From CAYPQL01 sp964412905 (GTDB lineage Bacteria; Patescibacteriota; Minisyncoccia; JAHIHE01; JAGLIN01), in NCBI GenBank assembly GCA_964412905.1, contig CAYPQL010000027.1, forward strand, positions 1 through 20,396: DNA of 20,396 bases. The letters run 5' to 3'. The notes under the pieces were generated by a model, which was not told the DNA's origin, did no database searches, and saw nothing but the letters and a program-made list of their open reading frames with translations. Numbering within the stretch: the stretch's first letter is position 1; each line of letters begins with the position of its first letter. Shown here in pieces: positions 12,201 to 19,000 of the stretch. A program made the position numbers and the translations under genes.

Positions 12201-12285
12201 CCTCTCCTTCAATCGGCAATTTCTCCATATCTAAATCATCCGGCTGTTCTATTTTTTCTGGTTTTGGCATATCTTCTATTCTCAT
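9223..12285 (-). CDS. Large hypothetical protein with possible GNAT-like C-terminus
   Basis: This 1020-residue, highly charged protein has no signal peptide or membrane segment and is probably cytoplasmic. I recognise no family for the first 800 residues. An internal repeat is visible: residues about 274-323 (YYLQIRKDLPNEIVNDI) and 386-441 (YYLYLRKDLPKNLVRDF) match closely. The middle is helical and Glu/Lys-rich. Residues about 841-930 have the order of a GNAT acyltransferase: strand YLLIKNKRPYAFCRF, SLNVDRIMQESAIGKTFFEE, FIINGEC, then IGSTYIDGLGFIATEVYDF. The classic Q/R-x-x-G-x-G/A acetyl-CoA loop is not clean, so activity is unproven. The start (MRIEDMPKPE) has only a weak Shine-Dalgarno; a second Met lies five codons on. 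Confidence 0.75.
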   Translation of the reverse strand: MRIEDMPKPEKIEQPDDLDMEKLPIEGEVGKKDRDLVLEFHRWINGGKELEAENFDLGKEENTKEKNIIETINFLNQNKYRIAFNNYPKSFDLIKDTINKTLDKIKENDNYFINAKLKQIEQKPLENNNWPIAKKRALLKREIGNIKYDNVIDESLIKKLENDSASDEEIDYIFNKYREFNPEYFYWLEDHDRRDDYHDQSLVNNYNIIPKLAEDNYDKLQITRDCCYSRMSDKYAAIYTPKGSVDSFFRIDEKLTLENEEAKKINGDISESNLEYFLNKFRKCAGSNNTEDMRYYLQIRKDLPNEIVNDIDAKLNLSLPEELDTEFGSKFKFDETISSFGSEAIENFKRMDKEKQEYLINNLESLLNKRKAEAGEKYFGFCSEDIEILDFYKSFMLHNPNDIKPYAHFSVCYYLYLRKDLPKNLVRDFEEKFSIEIPENLKSFENLDEYLDTPDTELLEPFRKPFSENMPDIQENMPDNLKELISFDFVKMQKYLYDKIDELDQKIKSTKIQPERLDINEVLENEGFKKENMSEKEYNKLVSIYEDLTELPMKEKIENEFGIELKDFNIREQVQFVNFLSSKSIKEVEQVKEFLNGAKDGEAKNNRIKAFLSLESGEEEMGGKILKIGGKLDSESADAVFAKYAEIIDIAEKIKTNLEGLFKTKKEISEEEIEKITQQLIKKAGCMLIDFSEKIEDGEINDEKKIIRLLENYITDLILTSSIYGTLKKGANKNDINIEDFKGVSFEKSSMGEITNDGELMKIVDDIYSKTKNKSVSESEIENYFQENKTSIDETEKESVKKIIRMIEIYQDNYEKTPKLQKILIETFKQKLREGGNNISMYLLIKNKRPYAFCRFGDMGNGKKHAASLNVDRIMQESAIGKTFFEECVKRENENFIINGECSFRKKIGSTYIDGLGFIATEVYDFEGEPSIKIEKNKNSSYHYKSYNQEDIIKEHNEKFLNNHYKNSDDHFVLKFKENNEECLSVAKRLLGSGYVMSRYFFYKSDVKNEFYCAFEKGGN

Positions 12286-12318
12286 ATATTTATGTTACCT
12301 GTTAACTGTTATCCTCTT

Positions 12319-13061
12319 TCATTCTACCCTATTTTTGAAAATTATTGAAGTTTTCAGATTATTATGCGCTTTAAATGAAAATTGGCAACTTATGCCCAGT
12401 CCGATGATCAGCCAGAACATCAGCGCCAGATCGTTTTTCCAATAAGTCGTGTCAACGAGGCCGTGAACCAAAGTATAGATCATTAATGATATTAGGATAT
12501 TGGGATATTATTCTCGCCCCGCCGCAGTCCCGAGGCGGAGACTGCGGCGGGGCGGAAGCGAATAAATATTTTTTAACCACCCCCGCCCCTCCTTTGAAAG
12601 GAGGGGATTTTCCCCCGCTCCGCCGCAGTCTCTCATCAGAGGACTGCGGCGAGACAGCGCGCAACTCACTATAAAAAACCAGATTGCGCGTAAATCGGAG
12701 TGCGATAATCTTCGGTTGGATATAAATAAATTGAATAGTTCCCGATGCCGACGCCCGTTAAAACATTATCGCTGAAAACTTCCCGGCCTTGCGACCAATT
12801 TTTCATTCTTTCCGTGTTTGATCCTTCGCTTGGATTAAAAGACGACAAAAATCTATTTATTATTGATTGATTGCCGAACATCATAAATAAAACAAAAATT
12901 CCCGCGAAAAATCCCAAAATTATTTTTTTATTAAAACTTATATATCGCCAAGATAGAATTATAACAGCCCCGATTCCCGCGATCAAACCCAAATATCCTC
13001 CCCGCGAAAAAGTGAGAAGTTCGGCGAGGAGCATTATTATGAGTATGAAATAAAATAATCT
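12319..13061 (-). pseudogene. Broken O-antigen ligase/polymerase (Wzy/WaaL-like) gene
   Basis: Two pieces of one membrane protein lie in order on the - strand. The upstream piece (about 12669-13061) reads LFYFILIIMLLAELLTFSRGG, then GLIAGIGAVI and ERMKNWSQGREVF...LTGVGIGNY, hallmarks of the O-antigen ligase family. The downstream piece (12319-12483) reads YTLVHGLVDTTYW and DLALMFWLIIGLGI, the family's last periplasmic loop and helix. Between them (12484-12668) is palindromic repeat DNA instead of the expected helices. The upstream end stops exactly where a MITE-like element begins (13062), so the first helices are missing too. The enzyme would have joined or polymerised surface glycans; it cannot be functional here. 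Confidence 0.75.
12515..12651. repeat. GC-rich multi-hairpin repeat, copy 1
   Basis: Three hairpins: CCCCGCCGCAGTC...GACTGCGGCGGGG (13-bp arms, loop CCGAGGCGGA), CCCCTCCTTT-G-AAAGGAGGGG, and CGCCGCAGTC...GACTGCGGCG (loop TCTCATCAGAG). It interrupts the O-antigen ligase gene. It is far more GC-rich than its surroundings. Confidence 0.75.
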
Positions 13062-13246
13062 GTCATTCTGAACTTGTCAGCCTGTGGCTGATCTGCCAGA
13101 GGCATGATTTCAGAATCTTTTGTTTATAACCACAGACATTTCTAATTTTCCTTATAATTTGTTTTAGGAGTTGAAGATAGGTTAAACTTTTATCGGCAGT
13201 AGATTCTGAAACCTGCCTGCCGGTGGGCACGGTAAATTCAGAATGA
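13062..13246. repeat. MITE-like palindromic element, copy 3
   Basis: It starts GTCATTCTGAAC and ends TTCAGAATGAC. At 185 bp it is longer than the 126-bp copies at 1851 and 6074, with extra internal sequence. Its small internal hairpin reads CAGCC-TGT-GGCTG where the others read CCGCC-TGT-GGCGG, a compensated base-pair change. It forms the broken 5' edge of the O-antigen ligase gene. Confidence 0.8.
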
Positions 13247-13336
13247 CAATTTGTATTATTTTTATTCACAACCACCCCCTGCCCCTCCTTGCTTAAGGAG
13301 GGGTTGGGGTGGTTGTGAATGCGGGATAAATTCTGC

Positions 13337-13429
13337 CCCGCTGCAGTCTCCGCCTCGGGACTGCAGCGAAAAGAAAATGCATCGCGCTTTCTCGTCGCAG
13401 TCCTCTGCGGAGAGACTGCGACGGGGCGG
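13337..13429. repeat. GC-rich multi-hairpin repeat, copy 2 (inverted)
   Basis: CCGCTGCAGTC...GACTGCAGCG with loop TCCGCCTCGG, then CGTCGCAGTC...GACTGCGACG with loop CTCTGCGGAGA. The loop sequences are reverse complements (or nearly) of those in copy 1 at 12515, so this copy is inverted. Stem differences between copies are compensated. Confidence 0.75.
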
Positions 13430-13499
13430 AAATTATCTTTCTAATGACATTATGAAACATAATTTGATTTGAGGCAAGGGAAGGTTATGTTAAAATGAT

Positions 13500-13527
13500 T
13501 TTACTTTATAAATTGATGTGCTATAAT
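13500..13527 (+). promoter_or_regulatory. Possible sigma-70 promoter upstream of the sigma-factor gene
   Basis: TTTACT (13500-13505), 16 bases, TATAAT (13522-13527) with extended -10 TGC. It would give a leader of about 150 bases to the sigma gene. It lies between 9-bp arms AAAATGATT and AATCATTTT. It may supply basal expression beside the autoregulated promoter. Confidence 0.5.
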
Positions 13528-13649
13528 CATTTTACCGCTTTATCGGGCAAGGTGTTTTTTGTTGTTTATGAAATTATTGCGGGTAAGTTGTTGTAATAAA
13601 TAGTATGCAGGCTTTAAATAACCATTTATCGGCTATCCGATACTCAAAG

Positions 13650-13677
13650 TGTAACATTTTTTTAATTGATTCGTCTA
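13650..13677 (+). promoter_or_regulatory. ECF-sigma-type promoter, likely autoregulatory
   Basis: TGTAAC (13650-13655), 16 bases, CGTCTA (13672-13677). This matches the general ECF promoter pattern (an AAC-containing -35 and a CGTC -10 at this spacing). The expected transcription start falls at about 13682-13684, at or next to the ATG of the ECF sigma gene, predicting a leaderless mRNA. Confidence 0.6.
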
Positions 13678-13683
13678 CTTATA

Positions 13684-14259
13684 ATGAAAGAACTAGAAAA
13701 TTTTGAGGAAAAATTAATTCTGAAACGGGCGGAAGAAGGAGAAAAGGAAGCTTTTGCCGAGATTTATGATTTTTATGTCGTGAAAATCTTTCGGTTTGTA
13801 TATCTTAAAACAAGCTCAAAAGAAACGGCGGAAGATTTGACCTCCGAAACATTTCTGAAATACTGGAAATACATCAAGGCAAAAACAAAAACCGGCGAAA
13901 AAGAGAAAGTTGAAAACGGCAAAATAGGCTCATTCATATATAAAATTGCCAGAAATTTGATCATTGATTATTACCGCAAGAAAAATTTCGCGGCGGTTGA
14001 AATCAGCGAAGAGGAAAAAGAAGCGATAATTGATCAAAAGCAAGACATTTTGGCTGAATTAACCAGAAAACAGGAAATTGAAGAACTCAGAAAAGCGCTC
14101 GGGCAGTTGAAAGACGATTATCAGGAAATATTGATTCTCCGGTACGTTGAAGACCTTTCAATCGCGGAAATAGCCGAGATAACGGAAAAAAAGAAAGGCG
14201 CGATCAGAGTTCAACTATACAGAGCCACGAAGATGCTGGAGAAGGTGATGAAAGATTAG
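13684..14259 (+). CDS. ECF-type RNA polymerase sigma factor
   Basis: The 191-residue protein has only the two ECF regions: sigma-2 (AFAEIYDFYVVKIFRFVYLK, then AEDLTSETFLKYWKYI and SFIYKIARNLIIDYYRKK) and sigma-4 (LGQLKDDYQEILILRYVEDL, SIAEIAEITEKKKGAIRVQL). I place the start at ATG 13684; a TTG at 13666 is possible but would lie within the promoter. No Shine-Dalgarno is present, consistent with leaderless translation. The next gene encodes a DUF5667 membrane protein, the usual partner in Patescibacteria, so it is probably an envelope-responsive sigma. An acidic/basic insertion between sigma-2 segments (KTKTGEKEKVENG) is unusual but small. Confidence 0.9.
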   Translation: MKELENFEEKLILKRAEEGEKEAFAEIYDFYVVKIFRFVYLKTSSKETAEDLTSETFLKYWKYIKAKTKTGEKEKVENGKIGSFIYKIARNLIIDYYRKKNFAAVEISEEEKEAIIDQKQDILAELTRKQEIEELRKALGQLKDDYQEILILRYVEDLSIAEIAEITEKKKGAIRVQLYRATKMLEKVMKD

Positions 14260-14288
14260 TATCAAGTATTTAGTATTAAGTATCAAGC

Positions 14289-15452
14289 ATGCAAAACATT
14301 GCCTCAAAACTGAATATGTTGAAAACCGTTCATCCCAGTGAAAGTTGGGTTTTTGAAGCGCGAAAAAAGGTTTTGTCCGAAGCTCCTGTTTTTGCTTTAA
14401 AACCGCTGGAATATAATTCAGAACATATTTATATAAGAAAGTCAATATTTAATTTGAATAATCTTTTTTCAAGCAAGCTGGCCGTTTCATTTTCGGCGCT
14501 TGTTTTTGTTTTATTGGGCGGGTTTTCAGCAGTTTACGCTTCAAAGTCAAGCTTGCCGGGAGATTTCTTGTATGCAATTAAAATGACTAATGAAAGCGTG
14601 GAATTAGCCATTGCTTCAGAAGGCGATAAAGGCAAGATTGAAGTTCAACAAGTTGGAAATAGGCTTGAAGAATTGGCAAAGGTAAGCCAAAATATTTCAG
14701 ATTCAAAGCAAGAGGAAAAGATAAACAAGCTATACGAGGAGATCAATGTTAAAAGCAAAAAAGTTGATGAACGGCTGACAAAACCAAGTAATAATGGCCA
14801 AACGGCGGAAAAAGTTTCAACTGCCAAGGTTGCCAATAATCAATATGAAAAATACGGGGAAGTTTTGGCGAAGATTACTGAAAATATGCCGGACTCAATG
14901 AAGGAAAAAGTTTCTTCGGGAGCAAATAACGCTCTAGCTTCCGCCGAGAAAGTTAATTTCAGTTCTTTGATGGTAATTGCTGAAAATAACGCTCTGGAAA
15001 ATTCTACATCTACATCAAGTGACAATGATGAAATAAGGGATAAATTAAAGAAAATGATTGAAAGAGAGAAAGGACCCGTGAAAACAACAGAAGAAAATAA
15101 ACCAATAACTGAAACCGTTTTGCCTGCTACGGAAGATGGAAAAATTGAAACTGCTTTAAAAACAGTTGAAATAAATACTTCAGCTACAGGAGAAACCAAT
15201 TTAAAAGATAGTTCAATAATTTTAACAAAAGAAGGATTATTGGCTGACGCGGCAAAAAGTCTTGAAAACGGCGATTTGGCTGGCGCGGCAAAAAATATAG
15301 CGGCGGCAATGGAAATTGGCAAGGCAAATGAAACTGATAAGACTAATGAAACCGATAAGACCGACGGAATTAACAAAACCGATGAAACCGATAAAGTTAA
15401 TCTGGACATAATGCCCATTCCTGTTTTTGAAAATAATGAAACTGGAAATTAG
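14289..15452 (+). CDS. DUF5667 membrane protein, likely anti-sigma partner
   Basis: The 387-residue protein has a short cytoplasmic N-terminus with the Patescibacterial pattern LKTVHPSESWVFEARKKVL (about 11-29), one membrane helix (about 64-84, LAVSFSALVFVLLGGFSAVY), then DUF5667 directly after it: SLPGDFLYAIKMTNESVELA. The rest is extracytoplasmic and helical, ending in a low-complexity tail with repeats of NETDKT. The gene follows the ECF sigma gene by 29 bases and is probably co-transcribed. Topology and context suggest it holds the sigma factor through its N-terminal part and senses the envelope outside; no zinc-binding anti-sigma motif is present, so this role is inferred. Confidence 0.8.
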   Translation: MQNIASKLNMLKTVHPSESWVFEARKKVLSEAPVFALKPLEYNSEHIYIRKSIFNLNNLFSSKLAVSFSALVFVLLGGFSAVYASKSSLPGDFLYAIKMTNESVELAIASEGDKGKIEVQQVGNRLEELAKVSQNISDSKQEEKINKLYEEINVKSKKVDERLTKPSNNGQTAEKVSTAKVANNQYEKYGEVLAKITENMPDSMKEKVSSGANNALASAEKVNFSSLMVIAENNALENSTSTSSDNDEIRDKLKKMIEREKGPVKTTEENKPITETVLPATEDGKIETALKTVEINTSATGETNLKDSSIILTKEGLLADAAKSLENGDLAGAAKNIAAAMEIGKANETDKTNETDKTDGINKTDETDKVNLDIMPIPVFENNETGN

Positions 15453-15519
15453 AAACTGGATATTAGAATACTAACTACTTTATACTAATTGAGGGAATTA
15501 TATTGAATCGCAGACTGAC

Positions 15520-15541
15520 CCGGCGTTTTTGAAAACGCCGG
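15520..15541. terminator. Strong hairpin after the DUF5667 gene
   Basis: CCGGCGTTTT (15520-15529) pairs perfectly with AAAACGCCGG (15532-15541) over a 2-nt gap (effectively a 4-6 nt loop). The last stem bases on each strand supply a partial U tract, so it may terminate the sigma/DUF5667 operon, though no clear external T run follows. Confidence 0.55.
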
Positions 15542-15551
15542 AGAAAAAAGT

Positions 15552-15611
15552 TTGATAGGCCGACTGGATTTGAAACGGCTAGAAATAACCGTATAACTCA
15601 AGTCCGATCAA
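15552..15611 (+). ncRNA. Nested RNA-like fold upstream of the surface-layer gene
   Basis: GGATTTGA (15566-15573) pairs with TCAAGTCC (15598-15605) with one G-U, enclosing ACGG (15575-15578) with CCGT (15589-15592). TTGAT (15552-15556) pairs with ATCAA (15607-15611) outside. I match it to no known riboswitch. Confidence 0.4.
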
Positions 15612-15912
15612 GCTTGTTTGCGTGAAAATGTGATTCTGAATTTCTATATATCTTTAATTAAAAAATTATTAAGTTGGAAAAAAAGGGTTGTTTCATTTAA
15701 CATTAATTGAATTGCGATTGAAGCGTTCTCGCTTAAACTTCTCTCTCTGGCCTTTCTTTAAAAAATAAGGCCGGGAAAAAGAGAATAAAAATTCCTCTTT
15801 ATAAAACTTAACTATCTTCTATTATGACTTTTGATTATAATGTAAATTATATTTATTAGTTATAAGTTATTAGTTGTTAGTTATAAGTTATAAAAGAGAC
15901 GCGCTGCAATTT

Positions 15913-15941
15913 CCTCTTCTTTGTTAATTTAACAATAGAGG
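15913..15941 (+). promoter_or_regulatory. Leader hairpin close to the surface-layer gene
   Basis: CCTCT (15913-15917) with AGAGG (15937-15941) and TTGTTA (15921-15926) with TAACAA (15930-15935) stack into one hairpin with a small internal loop. It lies 115 bases before the start codon, where it could stabilise the mRNA. Confidence 0.45.
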
Positions 15942-16056
15942 AGACGAGCAACGGTTATTCTTCTTGTTTAGGGGAAAATCGCGCGGATGCAAATCAATCT
16001 GCAAATTCAAGTTAAATCAAAACAATATCCGTTTCTAACTTTAGAAAAAATAATAT

Positions 16057-19000
16057 ATGACTCTTTCTATTAAGAAAAAAACATTAAGAAAGGTCGTTTC
16101 ATCTTTGACTATGCTTGCAACTGTTGTGAGTATGTCAGGTATTATGGCTCTTAGCTCCATTTCAGTTGCCTCTGCGGCAATTGTAGAGGGAGATTTGATC
16201 AAGTCAAATGCCACAAATACAGATGGAACACCAGCCTTGTCATCAATCGATGTTTATATCGTAAAACTTGTGGGAACAAAGAAGTTCAAAAGACTAATCT
16301 TGAATCCTACTGTGTTTGAAAGCTATACACATTTCGACAAAAATGGCAATGGTAACGCTTGGGATGAAATTCAAACTGTTTCTCAAGCTGTAATGGATAC
16401 ATACACAACTTCATCTTTGGTTCGTGTTGACACTGATCCGGCAGAAAAAGTTTTCGCGCTGGCTCCAGATGGAGACATTGGTTCAAAATCTTGGGTGAAT
16501 TTGACAACCGCTGATTTCTTGAGCTTAGCAGCTTCTGAAGACGGTGATTCAATATACACTATCAACGCCGTTGACGGCGGAAATTATACCGCTGTTGGCG
16601 ATGTTACAACTGTTGCTGAATTGACAACATTCTACACAACCGGAGCTCTTCCGGGAGTAGTGCCAGTTCCAGTTTCAGGAACTTTGGCTGTTGCCTTAAG
16701 CGCTGACACAGCGGCTTCGGCAACTTATGTCAGAGATTCAGGAGCTTATGTTGCTCAAGCTGTTGCTGATTTTACTAAATTCAAGTTTACAGCTGGAAGC
16801 GCTGATGTAAAGGTTACTAACCTAAAATTGACAAGAAGCGGACTTTCTTCTGATACGGATTTAGCGACAGTTTATCTTTATGAAGGCGACACAATGCTGG
16901 CTCAGCACACCTCATTCTCTTCAAAGATTGTTACTTTCAACAATGCTGCCGGCTTGTTCACTGTTTCTGCGGGAACAACCAAAACCATTGCTGTAAAAGC
17001 TGATATAGCCGCAGCTAATGCGACTGTTTCAAGCTTAATTCTTGGAATTGCTTCTGCTTCTGATGTCACAAGCACTGCGACAGCTGTGAGCGGAACATTC
17101 CCAATCAATGGAAATCAAATGGCCGTTGGAACTGTTACTGACTTAGGTTATGCAACTCTTACCAACACCACTACTTTTCCAGCGACAATGGATCCGGGAA
17201 AGACAAATGAAGAACTGTGGAGATTTACAGTAACTGCCAATGATCAAAATATGCTGATTGAAAAAATCAGATTGACTGTTGTCGGAACTGTTGCTTCTAC
17301 GGATCTTGCTAACTTCAAACTTGAACAAGGCGGAACCCAAATTGGCTCTACTGTTGCCGAGATGAATACAAGCAAGGAAGTTCTTTTTGATTTCTCTACT
17401 CCTTACGCGATTACCGCAGGACAAAGCAAGGTAATTATTATTAAGGGAGATGTTGTGAGCGGATCAAGCAGAGCTTTCAAATTAACTCTCAGAAAAGCGA
17501 ATGACTTTATCGTAAAAGATAATGGTTATGGAGTATATGTAGCTCCTATGCTAACTTCTTCAACCGCTTTCAGTTTGATTGATCCGGACACATCCGGCGA
17601 CGGAACAAATATCAATTCCGGAACTATGACTGTTGCTGTTGCAGCTGATTCCCCAACAGGAAATGTAGCTTCTGCCGCGACTGGTGTTTCTTTAGCTAAA
17701 TTCACTTACAAAGCTACAGGAGAAGATATTAAAGTTTCTTATGTAAGGGTTAGTGTTAATAAAGAAGCTACAGATTCAGATCTTAAAAATGGAAAACTTT
17801 ACTGGGATGGCGTACAAATAGGTAGTACTGATGCTTATGTATGGGATGAAAACACAAATGTATTCTCAATGACTCAAATTGTTCCAGCGGGACAAACTGT
17901 TGTTCTTGAATATAAAGCAGATCTCATTCATGGTGGTACTGGAGGAGCCGGAGCAGGTGCTACAACAGCTGGCATTCCTGCCAGTCAAACAGTAGTCGTA
18001 AGCCTTGTTGCTGGAACTACTGATGCTGTTGGACAGTCATCTTTATCTAATGCTTCAACAGCTGCCGCTACTGCAAAGACCTTGACTGTTGCTACTGGCG
18101 CTTTAACTGTTGCTAAGAATACATCTTTGCATGAATATTCTTCGACAAACCCAGTAGGAGTTCTTGGCGCGACTGGCGTAAAAGTCGGTTCAATGAGCTT
18201 GACTGTTGGCGCTGGCGAAGGCGTTACTGTAACTCAAATCGTTGTTGGAGATGATGGCGATGACGCTACAGAAGACTTTGGAGACAATTTCCAAAATTTA
18301 AGATTGATGAATGGTGCGACAAACCTAAGCACAACTCAAGGAACTCTTTCTGGAACTGCTGGCGTTGACTATACATTCAACCTAAGCCCTTCTGTAAGCA
18401 TTGCCGCAGGAGCTCAATATGTAGTTGATGTTTATGCTGATATTCTTTCTGGTGCTGCTGGATTCCAAGGAACAGCTGTCCCTGGACTTGAATTTGTTGA
18501 TCTTTCAGCTACTGGAAATTCAACTTCAGCTGACGCTTATCCTTCTGCTACTATTGTAAACTTGCAAAATATTTATATTGCAAGCGCTGGAACTATGACT
18601 ATTACTGCTGATTCAGCTACTCCGGCTGCCGGACAATTAGTAATGGGAGAAACTGATGTTGAACTTGCTAAACTCAAGTTCACTGCTGGGACTTCTGAAG
18701 CCGTTAATGTCTCAAGAATTGAAATTAGCGATTCAACAGCAAGCTATAACAGCAGTCTGTCAAATGTGAAACTTTATGACGGAACAACTCAAGTTGGCTC
18801 AACAGTGGCCTCTTTTGACGCTACTAATGATGCTGAATTTGTGTTGGCTACTCCATGGGTAATTCCAGCTGGAACTTCTAATAAAGTTTTGACTGTAAAA
18901 GCTTCTGTAAATGCATATCCAAACGCTACTTCTGGCGGAACTATAACATTAGCTATTAGTTCAAATAGCGATGTTGACAGTATCGGCGCAGGTTCAGGAA

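Larger units (their letters stand above)
13062..13683. other. Gene-free repeat region before the sigma factor
   Basis: A MITE-like element (13062-13246), a long hairpin (13266-13317, CACAACCACCCC...GGGTGGTTGTG), GC-rich multi-hairpin copy 2 (13337-13429), a possible promoter (13500-13527) and the ECF-type promoter (13650-13677). No coding frame is credible here. Confidence 0.7.
15453..16056. other. Long structured leader region of the surface-layer gene
   Basis: No coding frame. In order: a 10-bp GC-rich hairpin (15520-15541), a nested fold (15552-15611), AAGCG-TTCT-CGCTT (15721-15734), GGCCTT...AAGGCC (15749-15772), a candidate -10 TATAAT at 15836-15841 without a good -35, TTATAAGTTATTAG-type repeats (15858-15892) and a two-part hairpin (15913-15941). 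Long leaders with hairpins are common before abundant surface-protein genes. Confidence 0.6.

Noticed and set aside
12452..12674. Frames on both strands across the repeat inside the broken O-antigen ligase gene
   Set aside because: Both are the GC-rich hairpin repeat in translation; on the - strand the real coding pieces lie on either side in another frame.
13063..13472. Frames across the MITE-like and GC-rich repeats before the sigma gene
   Set aside because: Their translations (Pro, Arg and Gly-rich, such as PPAPPCLRRGWGG) are typical of palindromic repeat DNA read as protein.
13680..13685. TATAAT over the sigma gene start as a sigma-70 promoter
   Set aside because: It overlaps the ATG and no -35 hexamer lies at 16-18 bases; transcription from it would start inside the gene.
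15552..15611. A tRNA or a named riboswitch
   Set aside because: There is no acceptor stem, anticodon arm or TTCGA-type T loop, and the conserved cores of riboswitches I know are not present.
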